A stretch of 13,086 nt of DNA, taken from NCBI GenBank assembly GCA_032117095.1, contig JAULZZ010000146.1, positions 1 to 13,086 on the forward strand. Direction: 5' to 3'. Position 1 is the first letter of the stretch, and every line of letters begins with the position of its first letter. Below the pieces are notes generated by a model that made no database searches, was not told where the DNA came from, and saw only the letters and a program-made list of their open reading frames with translations. Positions 7,406 through 13,086 of the stretch are shown here, piece after piece. This DNA comes from REEB470 sp032117095 (GTDB taxonomy: Bacteria; Bacillota; Bacilli; Paenibacillales; YIM-B00363). Made by a program: the position numbers and the translations under genes.

Positions 7406-7423
7406 TACATACAATAGTAAACA
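7392..7423 (+). promoter_or_regulatory. Inverted repeat over the -10, likely GntR operator
   Basis: TGTTATTAT (7392-7400) and ATAGTAAACA (7414-7423) are imperfect inverted half-sites separated by 13 bases. They flank the -10 and the presumed start of transcription. Long palindromes with a spacer of about this size are what YtrA-type GntR repressors bind, so autorepression is a reasonable inference. Confidence 0.5.
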
Positions 7424-7478
7424 ACCGCTTGGATACAGGGTTGATTCTATAACTGCATCGTACAATGGAGGAGTGAAC

Positions 7479-7877
7479 ATGAAGGTGGGTTTTTCGCCCG
7501 ATCAGCCGATTTACCGGCAGATTTATCAGTGGATTGAAGATCGCATCGTAGAAGGGGCGTATGCGGAGGAAACACAAATCCCTTCGACGGTCGAAATGTC
7601 CGTGGCATTAAAGATGAACATTGCGACGGTGATGAAAGGGTATGCGATGGGTGTGGATGCAGGGCTGTTGTACAAAAAGCGGGGCATGGGGGTGTTCGTC
7701 CAAAAGGGAGCGATCGCCCGCATTCGTGAGCAACGCAGGGCGCAATATTGGGAACATACCGTGCCGCGGATCGTCCAAGAAGCACAGACGCTCGACATAC
7801 AAAAAGCAGACATCATCGCACAGATTGAACGGGAATGGCATGCACACGAACCAATACACACCCCATCGGAGAAGTAA
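7479..7877 (+). CDS. GntR-family transcriptional regulator, YtrA/YhcF type
   Basis: This is a 132-residue protein from ATG 7479, with GGAGGAG directly upstream (7467-7473) at good spacing. Residues about 8-70 form the winged helix-turn-helix: PIYRQIYQWIEDRIVEGAY, then IPSTVEMSVALKMNIATVMKGY as the recognition region, then GLLYKKRGMGVFV as the wing. A short helical tail (about residues 75-125) is typical of the YtrA subfamily, which lacks a large ligand-binding domain and dimerises through these helices. The usual PSxRxLA motif is changed to PSTVEMSVAL. Members generally repress an adjacent ABC exporter operon and respond to cell-envelope stress. Here an ATPase stub and a permease follow directly. 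The last codons (ATCGGAGAAGT region, 7866-7876) resemble the ATPase gene at the deletion scar, so the native C-terminus may have been altered. Confidence 0.9.
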   Translation: MKVGFSPDQPIYRQIYQWIEDRIVEGAYAEETQIPSTVEMSVALKMNIATVMKGYAMGVDAGLLYKKRGMGVFVQKGAIARIREQRRAQYWEHTVPRIVQEAQTLDIQKADIIAQIEREWHAHEPIHTPSEK

Positions 7878-7879
7878 AC

Positions 7880-8102
7880 GGCATTACGAAAGGGAAAGTA
7901 CTCATGCAACAATCGGTAGCGCAGACACCCAGTGCTGGGTCACGGTGACCGGTTCGATGCAAGGCATCGAGACGATCGGGGGGGGGCTCAAAGTCGCCGA
8001 CGTGCTCGGTACACGAGACCGCCAAAAGTACCCGCTGGCATCGAAGTATCCCGCATTGATTTGTAAAAGTTGTTCGTCCAGATGACGACAGAATCGCTGT
8101 AA
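7880..8102 (+). pseudogene. Decayed 3' stub of an ABC ATPase gene
   Basis: This stretch aligns with the last ~85 codons of the intact ATPase gene (10190-10450): shared runs include gaaagggaaagtactc, ggcatcgagacgatcggg, ctcaaagtcgcc, gtatcccgcattgattt and cagatgacgacaga. All catalytic parts (Walker A, signature, Walker B) are gone. The remaining part has an in-frame loss of about 36 bases, a one-base loss near 7940, a G run of nine instead of six, a one-base loss in the A run near 8026, and a nonsense TAA at 8064-8066. The old stop is 8100-8102. It lies between the regulator and permease 1, exactly where an ATPase gene would be expected. Confidence 0.88.
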
Positions 8103-8130
8103 AAAGAATGTATATTAGGAGGAGAAAACG

Positions 8131-8901
8131 ATGTCTTTGAGCAGTGTATTTAAGTACCACATGGCGCTGACGATTCCTCAGATTCGCAATTACTACATCG
8201 TGATCATGGCAATCATGATATTGGATGGGGCATGGATAAAATTAAAAAAATTTTTCATTGGAGGCACGGCGGAGGGGGCCTTAACATTTAATTACTTTTC
8301 TGGGACAATGGCGATCGTGATTATACTGGGTGGTTTGTATTTGGGGAACGTTTTGAAAATGTGTTTGCAAAATGGGGTTTCCAGGAAAACATTTTTCTAT
8401 ACCCTCTTACTTCGTGCGGGGGTAATTGGTTTTGGGATGACTGCGATCGACATGTTCCTTGCCTGGGTGGTACAAAGGCAAGCATTTGGTGAAGGCTTTT
8501 GGTTTATGTTCTATGTGGGAACGTTTAATGGCGTTGCACCAGCGAACCCCCCGTCACTTTTTGTCGGATATTTTTGGTACTCCTTGTTGTATACGGGATG
8601 TGCGCTATTGGGTAGTTTGTTTGGTGTGATTTCCTTGCGTTGGATTTGGGGTCGTTTGGCGGTCTGGGGCGGACTGCTCGTTTTATTTACGGGTTTTCTT
8701 TATTTACAAGGGCCAGGAGACATAGCCCTGTATAATAAATTATATGATGCTGTGATGTGGGCCCTTGGGCTTGGGGGCATGTACACGGCGCAATTCGATC
8801 CCAATCCATACTACGCCATGATTACCTTTTCCATCGGGATCCTTCTATTTGCAGGCTTGTTATATTGGGCAATGCGACGCATGGTTGCCCGAGAGGAGTA
8901 A
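8131..8901 (+). CDS. ABC-2 type exporter membrane protein 1
   Basis: This is a 256-residue protein from ATG 8131, preceded by TTAGGAGGAG. Six hydrophobic segments are visible: about residues 20-36, 55-75, 90-112, 140-170, 178-195 and 232-250. It is a paralogue of the permease at 10478; both share GNVLKM-x2-QNG-x-SRKT, a GFGMTAID/AFGMTAID segment, FDPNPY-x-AM and LLFAGLLY near the end. The conserved QNG-SRKT loop after the second segment may be the coupling region that contacts the ATPase. It should form the channel of a two-component exporter; the cargo is unknown. Its own ATPase gene upstream is a pseudogene, so it would have to use the ATPase encoded at 9590 or be non-functional. The frame is intact, which argues for retained function. 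Confidence 0.82.
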   Translation: MSLSSVFKYHMALTIPQIRNYYIVIMAIMILDGAWIKLKKFFIGGTAEGALTFNYFSGTMAIVIILGGLYLGNVLKMCLQNGVSRKTFFYTLLLRAGVIGFGMTAIDMFLAWVVQRQAFGEGFWFMFYVGTFNGVAPANPPSLFVGYFWYSLLYTGCALLGSLFGVISLRWIWGRLAVWGGLLVLFTGFLYLQGPGDIALYNKLYDAVMWALGLGGMYTAQFDPNPYYAMITFSIGILLFAGLLYWAMRRMVAREE

Positions 8902-9023
8902 ATTCCCCTCGCTAGCATTGTCCTGAGCGCTGTGATAGATTATTGTATGATAAGACGTGCAAACATAGGGGCACTGCGAGAAACCGCCTGTTTACGGCAA
9001 GGTGATTTTTAGCAAACGGGTGT

Positions 9024-9324
9024 GTTGATACGAAACACGATTTGAATACCGCGATCCGATCGGTTAAAAATCCCTTTGTATTCTCGCAAAAGGAAGGCCT
9101 TTGCATAGATGGTTTTAATCACTGGTCAGTATATGAGTATGAGACGCCCATTCTATAGAAAACAGCGCATTTTTTTCGTACTATCAGAGAATGCTTTGGC
9201 GTAGCCGATATACTTTACATCGGGTGAATGTTGTATTGGAGGGGGAGGGGGCATCCTCCCACGGAGCGTACTTTTCATATATTTTTTCATCTACTTAGTA
9301 TTGTTATACGAAATACGATTTCAA
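9024..9324 (+). repeat. Imperfect direct repeat pair in the gene-free region
   Basis: Positions 9024-9046 and 9303-9324 match at 20 of 22 aligned bases with one single-base gap (common core ATACGAAA-x-ACGATTT). The copies are 279 bases apart. No terminal inverted repeats or transposase accompany them. Confidence 0.5.
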
Positions 9325-9446
9325 ACGATATTTCCTAGCGGAAAGGCTACGCCTTAGTGCCTCGGTTACACTGCCTGTTGCTTTCATGCAAAATGGAGTC
9401 CTCTATGTCTATGCTTTTCGTGTGTGATTCACATACAGGATCCCGC

Positions 9447-9452
9447 TATAAT
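9447..9452 (+). promoter_or_regulatory. Candidate -10 box for the ATPase-permease 2 operon
   Basis: A perfect TATAAT stands at 9447-9452, but the -35 region 17-18 bases upstream (GTGATT/TGTGAT) is poor. A second option is TATAAC at 9517-9522 with TTTATC 17 bases upstream. One of them probably drives the operon, but sequence alone does not decide. Confidence 0.35.
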
Positions 9453-9589
9453 AGTCCATATCTCAGGCGTAATAACGACGCAAAAAAGGCGTGTTTATCG
9501 CAAGTCGATTTTTTAATATAACAGGCGGGCGTATCGAGGTGCCTTGAAGCCAGAACAAAAAAATTCATTTCACAAAAGGGGATAGGCGG

Positions 9590-10450
9590 ATGCAGGGGAT
9601 CGAAATTAACAATCTAACCAAGCAGTACAAAGACACACGCGCCTTGGACGGCGTGTCGATCAAGATGGAACACGGCAAAATATACGGGTTACTCGGACGC
9701 AATGGCGCAGGGAAATCCACGTTACTCAACATTGTCACAAACCGCTTGTTTGCGACGGCGGGGACGGTGACGATCGACGGGATGCCTGTGGCAGAAAACG
9801 ACCATGCGCAACGGCGCGTGTATATGATGAGTGAACCAGCGTATTATCCGCGGGCGATGCGCTTTCGCGAGGTGATGAAATGGACGGGGGAGTTTTACAA
9901 AGGTGCGTTTGACGCCGAGCAAGCGGGGAAACTCAGCGAGCGGTTTGGGTTGTCGCACAAGAAAAAAATGGGCGAGTTGTCCACGGGATACGCATCGATC
10001 GCCAAAATCATTTTGGCGTTGTCACTTGACGTGCCGTACGTCTTGCTCGATGAACCGGTGTTGGGGCTCGATGCGCACCATCGAGACCTGTTTTATAAGC
10101 TGTTGTTGGCAACGTATGCACAGAAGCCCAAAACGATCGTGTTGTCGACGCACTTGATCGAGGAAGTGGCGGCGGTGATCGAAGAAGTCATTGTCATTAA
10201 GAAAGGGAAAGTACTCGTGCAACAGTCGGTGGAGCAGATGCTCAGTGCCGGATATACGGTGACGGGTTCGGCGCAACTCGTTGAGACGTACGTGGCAGGG
10301 AAGCAGACGATCGGCATCGAGACGATCGGGGGGCTCAAAGTCGCCTACGTGCTCGGCACACTAGACCGCCAAAAAGTACCCGCAGGCATTGAAGTATCCC
10401 GCATTGATTTACAAAAGTTGTTCGTGCAGATGACGACAGAGTCGCCGTAA
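9590..10450 (+). CDS. ABC exporter ATP-binding protein (YtrB/BcrA-like)
   Basis: This is a 286-residue protein from ATG 9590, after AAAAGGGG. A full nucleotide-binding domain is visible: Walker A GRNGAGKST (36-44), a Q-loop region MMSEP (79-83) with Glu where Gln is usual, signature LSTGY (130-134) in place of LSGGQ, Walker B YVLLDE (150-155), D-loop GLD (159-161) and H-switch His188 (STHLIEE). These variants are common in ATPases of the GntR-linked YtrB type. Residues from about 215 form a C-terminal extension (GSAQLVETYVAG ... RIDLQKLFVQM) of the BcrA/EcsA kind. It hydrolyses ATP to drive the ABC-2 permease encoded 27 bases downstream. It is the only intact ATPase near either permease and may serve both. 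Its 3' part is the intact counterpart of the pseudogene at 7880. Confidence 0.92.
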   Translation: MQGIEINNLTKQYKDTRALDGVSIKMEHGKIYGLLGRNGAGKSTLLNIVTNRLFATAGTVTIDGMPVAENDHAQRRVYMMSEPAYYPRAMRFREVMKWTGEFYKGAFDAEQAGKLSERFGLSHKKKMGELSTGYASIAKIILALSLDVPYVLLDEPVLGLDAHHRDLFYKLLLATYAQKPKTIVLSTHLIEEVAAVIEEVIVIKKGKVLVQQSVEQMLSAGYTVTGSAQLVETYVAGKQTIGIETIGGLKVAYVLGTLDRQKVPAGIEVSRIDLQKLFVQMTTESP

Positions 10451-10477
10451 AAAAATTCGTATTAGGAGGGGAAAACG

Positions 10478-11212
10478 ATGTCTTTGAAGAGTGCATTTGA
10501 GTACCACATGGCGCAGACGATTCGTCCGATTCGCAATTACTACATCGTGATCGCAGTGCTCACGCTATTGTTTGCCTTGCTCGGATTGTACTTTGAACAA
10601 AGTGAAAGGGCGACGCCGTCGGTCACCTTTGCCATTGTATTTTTTTTGGGTGTCTTGTCTTTTGGGAACGTCTTAAAAATGTTCATGCAAAATGGCATTT
10701 CCCGCAAGACGTTGTACTATAGTATGCTTCTGCGTGTCGGGGTCGTCGCCTTTGGGATGACGGCGATTGATACGCTCATTGCGTGGGTAAATGAACGCAG
10801 TGCCTTTATCGGAGGAGATATTTTTTCGTCTTGGTATGGCAACGCATTTTCCGGCGATCAAAAGATTTTGTCGGTCGTTGTCGGGTGTCTTTGGTACGCA
10901 TTGCTGTATGCACTCGTCATGATGTTCGCTAGTTTTTTTGGCGTGGTGTTGTATCGGGTCAGCCGGGCGATTCGCATGTCGATTTATTTTGGGGTGCCTA
11001 TGTTACTGTTCATCGTACTCCCGATTCTCGATAGTTTCACTGATTTTGGCGTGTTCAATAAAATTCAAGACGGGATTTTATGGTTGGGCGGACTTTCAAA
11101 CTTTTTCGACCCCAATCCATACCATGCGATGGGTTCGTTTTTTGTGGGTTTCCTCCTCTTCGCAGGGTTGTTGTATTTTGTGATTCGTCACGTCGTCGTG
11201 CGCGAGGAATAG
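10478..11212 (+). CDS. ABC-2 type exporter membrane protein 2
   Basis: This is a 244-residue protein from ATG 10478, with TTAGGAGGGG at 10461-10470. About six membrane segments are visible: residues 20-39, 50-70, 83-108, 138-165, 173-190 and 220-238. It is a paralogue of the protein at 8131, with a nearly identical translation start region (attaggagg-gaaaacgatgtctttga) and N-terminus (YHMA-x-TI-x2-IRNYYIVI), then more divergence in the middle and conserved FDPNPY and LLFAGLLY ends. It is co-transcribed with the ATPase gene 27 bases upstream, and the two form an apparent minimal exporter. The substrate is unknown; relatives are linked to peptide antibiotic or envelope-stress resistance. Confidence 0.87.
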   Translation: MSLKSAFEYHMAQTIRPIRNYYIVIAVLTLLFALLGLYFEQSERATPSVTFAIVFFLGVLSFGNVLKMFMQNGISRKTLYYSMLLRVGVVAFGMTAIDTLIAWVNERSAFIGGDIFSSWYGNAFSGDQKILSVVVGCLWYALLYALVMMFASFFGVVLYRVSRAIRMSIYFGVPMLLFIVLPILDSFTDFGVFNKIQDGILWLGGLSNFFDPNPYHAMGSFFVGFLLFAGLLYFVIRHVVVREE

Positions 11213-11224
11213 CAAACTTTTCCA

Positions 11225-11254
11225 TTAAAAAAAACGAATTTTTTGTGGTATAAT
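11225..11254 (+). promoter_or_regulatory. Extended -10 promoter for the secreted protein gene
   Basis: TGGTATAAT (11246-11254) is an extended -10 with a perfect hexamer. The -35 is weak (TTAAAA at 11225-11230, 18-base spacer), as often seen with extended -10 sites. An A8/T6 inverted repeat (11227-11244) lies over the spacer and could also end the upstream transcript. The start would be near 11261, about 50 bases before the GTG start codon. Confidence 0.7.
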
Positions 11255-11309
11255 GGGATCGTATATGAGCAAGTGCAACGTATCCAAAGAAATGTCTGGA
11301 GGGTTTGAC

Positions 11310-13086
11310 GTGGGATCGTCAAAAAACCGTTTATTTTTCCGTGTGGTGATGGCGTGTGTCGTGCTGTTGCAGCTTTTCTTGGCGATAACTGGAGGGTACA
11401 TAGGCGTATTTTCCACGCATGTCGCTTTTGCGAACTTATCCGTGGGGACTTTCGAACGCGAAGATAACATCATCATAAAAAACGATGTTTTTCCAGCGAA
11501 GTCGTGGCAACGGTTCGTTCCTAGGTCGCTCCAAACAGTGGTAGAACAAATTCAGTCTGCGCAGCGCATACGCAACATCCCGCCCTCCAAAAAAGCGAAC
11601 GTTTCATCGTCAAACGCATCTTCGATTGTATACGCCACGGACAAGACGACGCTGGTTTCTGCGGTTTCCTCTTCCCCTTCCCCATCGGTGTCCAAAACTA
11701 CGAATCGCGTAGCCGGTACGACGAATTCGGTTGCACGTTTTTTTAAGTCTGGTTCACTAGGGAAAGTGACGATTATGCCAAACGTAGATGTCATGTTCAC
11801 GAAAGTGACATCGATCGCCGTCGACAAAGGCAAGACGTTTTTTATGGTTTTCACGATCAAAAACGAGAGCAATGAAGAAGTCGATTTCAACAAATATTGG
11901 TTCAACATCCAAGCTACCAATGGTGCGAAGTTCAAACCACAACTTGCAGGGGCATTAGAGAAAATCCCTGCAAAATCCGAACGGGTTATCGAGTTGACCT
12001 TACAAACGCCGTTGACGATTTCTGGTGCAGATTTGCGCATTCAAGTCATTCGCTGGGATTTCTCCGTAACAGGATTCCAACGAAAAATAGGCGATTTTCG
12101 TATTCCAAAAGGCTACAAAAATGCCGCCCCCCCGTTTGCCGTACAAATCGTAAAAAATGATGCAATTCCTTTGCGCACTGCGATTACACGGACGGGAATG
12201 TCTGAGGATACCAAATATCAGTATGTGACGTTTACGATGGAAATCAAAAACGAAGGAAGTCAGACTGCCGTGCTGGGCGATCAAGAAATGGTATTGCGCA
12301 CGAGCACAGGTGTGCAGTTTCCCATGCGCTCCAACGACTGGAAGGGTGTAAGCATCCAACCGTTTGACCAAGCCAAGTTTGATTTTGTCGGTTCCATCCC
12401 CAAAGCAATCTCCATCAAAAATGCGCAGATCGTGTGGTTTAAGAAAGTGACTTCTTCCAAAGCGAAGGCAGAATCCGGGTCGTTGAACGTGCCTGTGGCG
12501 TTTTTCATCCTCGGATCCCCTTCGGCAACGGGTCTCTTAGTGCCCGCAACACAAAACACGCGTTTAGAGATCGACAAAAAGTCCATCGAAATCTCCATTA
12601 AAAGTGCTGCCGCGAAGATCGTCAATACCCAACGACAAATTTCCATTGCCTTAAATTTAACGAATCAGTCTTCTTCTTCTGTTGCAAAAATCCCGACGTA
12701 TGATTTACGGATCAAGACAAAGACAGGGGAATTGTACGACGTAAATACGGAGCCATTGACGAAAGTGTCACTTTTGCCCAAGATTATGCGTACAGTGACC
12801 GTCAATGCGAGCATGCCCAAAGAAACAAAACTCGAACAGCTCGTGTTGGTCGTCTCCGAAGTGCTCGGTGCTTCGGCGGCGGGGGCGGGTGCGACAGGAA
12901 CGACATCTTCTGCTGGCGGAGACATTCGCATTCCTGTGGCGACTTTTGCGCTTGAATTCAAGGATATCGAAGAAAAATCGTCGAGCGAACCGTTCAACTA
13001 TGCCGATGAAAACTACGATTACGAAGTGCGCATTCAAGAGATCGAGCGATTGCCATGGACACGTGACGATTTCCTCTACGTGTATG
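11310..13086 (+). CDS. Large secreted protein with repeated beta-rich modules, 3' end outside window
   Basis: The frame is open from GTG 11310 to the last base (592 codons, no stop). TGGAGGG at 11297-11303 lies 6 bases before the GTG. In-frame ATGs at 11265 and 11292 lack a ribosome site, and the first is almost at the predicted transcription start. Residues 1-41 are a signal peptide with cleavage after VAFA. A serine/threonine-rich linker (about 95-150) follows. Three modules of similar layout come next: about 152-270, 275-400 and 418-548. Each has a central strand like FTIKNES, MEIKNEG or LNLTNQS, then a strand ending in T-x-G, then an I-P or L-P turn. The second and third end in IPVA- or VPVA-type strands. 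They resemble Ig-like/DUF4352-type extracellular domains. An Ala/Gly-rich insert interrupts the third (about 521-540). I do not recognise the family; an envelope or cell-surface role is inferred. Confidence 0.8.
   Translation, partial: MGSSKNRLFFRVVMACVVLLQLFLAITGGYIGVFSTHVAFANLSVGTFEREDNIIIKNDVFPAKSWQRFVPRSLQTVVEQIQSAQRIRNIPPSKKANVSSSNASSIVYATDKTTLVSAVSSSPSPSVSKTTNRVAGTTNSVARFFKSGSLGKVTIMPNVDVMFTKVTSIAVDKGKTFFMVFTIKNESNEEVDFNKYWFNIQATNGAKFKPQLAGALEKIPAKSERVIELTLQTPLTISGADLRIQVIRWDFSVTGFQRKIGDFRIPKGYKNAAPPFAVQIVKNDAIPLRTAITRTGMSEDTKYQYVTFTMEIKNEGSQTAVLGDQEMVLRTSTGVQFPMRSNDWKGVSIQPFDQAKFDFVGSIPKAISIKNAQIVWFKKVTSSKAKAESGSLNVPVAFFILGSPSATGLLVPATQNTRLEIDKKSIEISIKSAAAKIVNTQRQISIALNLTNQSSSSVAKIPTYDLRIKTKTGELYDVNTEPLTKVSLLPKIMRTVTVNASMPKETKLEQLVLVVSEVLGASAAGAGATGTTSSAGGDIRIPVATFALEFKDIEEKSSSEPFNYADENYDYEVRIQEIERLPWTRDDFLYVY

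Larger units (their letters stand above)
8902..9589 (+). other. Gene-free region of ~690 bp between permease 1 and the ATPase
   Basis: All six frames are broken by stops and no ORF has coding character. The region holds an imperfect direct repeat pair (9024-9046 and 9303-9324, both with ATACGAAA-x-ACGATTT), a hairpin at 9086-9104 (GCAAAAGG/CCTTTGC), a GGGAGG/CCTCCC hairpin at 9243-9260, and GGCGTAGCC (9198-9206) inverted as GGCTACGCC (9345-9353). A 14-base match to permease 2 lies at 9383-9396, and a candidate promoter lies near 9447. It may be decayed remains of a duplicated cassette plus the regulatory region of the next operon. Confidence 0.6.

Noticed and set aside
7170..7577. Reverse-strand ORF of 135 aa and a second of 63 aa across the tRNA
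   Set aside because: The parts reading RDSNPRPIGYEPTALTN and GPEGLEPPTNRL are the well-known artefact of translating a tRNA gene antisense. The rest runs through the terminator and promoter regions of the + strand genes.
7642..8085. ORF of 147 aa overlapping the regulator and the ATPase stub
   Set aside because: It is out of frame with the GntR protein and reads the pseudogene in a shifted frame. It has no ribosome site and no recognisable domain.
8983..9010. ACCGCC/GGC-GGT hairpin followed by GATTTTT as a terminator of permease 1
   Set aside because: The stem is short, bulged and 80 bases downstream. It is too weak to list as a terminator.
8912..9106. Reverse-strand ORF of 64 aa in the gene-free region
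   Set aside because: It has no convincing ribosome site or protein character, and it crosses a direct repeat and hairpin. Chance opening is enough to explain it.
9243..9260. GGGAGG/CCTCCC hairpin as a terminator of permease 1
   Set aside because: It has no T run directly after the stem and lies about 340 bases after the stop codon. Kept only as a structural note.
11552..12040. Reverse-strand ORF of 162 aa
   Set aside because: It is antisense to a continuous + strand frame that has a promoter, ribosome site and signal peptide. The + frame is clearly the gene.

Overview
The window looks like chromosomal DNA of a Gram-positive bacterium of the phylum Bacillota, most likely class Bacilli. The evidence is strong AAGGAGG-type ribosome binding sites, near-consensus SigA promoters (TTGACA-17-TATACT and TTGACA-17-TAAGAT), TTG and GTG starts, lipoprotein-anchored solute-binding proteins, a YutG-type PgpA and a YtrA-type GntR regulator. 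I cannot name a genus. Every gene I support is on the + strand.

Layout. (1) Positions 1-3418 hold two tandem paralogues of secreted BspA-type (DUF285) proteins built from an exact 75-bp/25-residue repeat: 15 units in the first (its 5' end lies outside the window) and 11 in the second. (2) Positions 3546-6467 hold two tandem lipoprotein substrate-binding proteins of the family-1 (sugar-type) ABC class, with no permease or ATPase genes beside them. The second uses a TTG start. (3) A pgpA/yutG-like phosphatidylglycerophosphatase gene follows at 6530-7039. (4) A CAU-anticodon tRNA, best read as tRNA-Ile2 (lysidine type), has its own promoter, a polypyrimidine leader and a terminator. (5) Positions 7377-11212 are a small ABC-exporter locus: promoter with overlapping palindrome, GntR repressor, remains of an ATPase gene, permease 1, about 690 bp without genes, an intact ATPase and permease 2. 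(6) From 11310 to the window end is an open frame for a large secreted protein with repeated beta-rich modules and its own extended -10 promoter.

How the genes work together. The exporter locus reads as a duplicated ATPase-permease cassette in which the first ATPase was deleted down to a decayed 3' stub of about 220 bp. The regulator gene now sits directly upstream of a permease without an ATPase partner. The surviving ATPase may serve both permeases, but that is inference. Three neighbouring loci (BspA, solute-binding protein, exporter) each show tandem duplication, so local amplification and divergence is the theme of this region.

I found no CRISPR array, transposase, integrase or obvious phage gene. 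I do not see a clearly new multi-gene system. The most unusual items are the shrinking ATPase-permease duplication, the domain insertion in the second BspA protein, and the uncharacterised secreted protein at the right edge.
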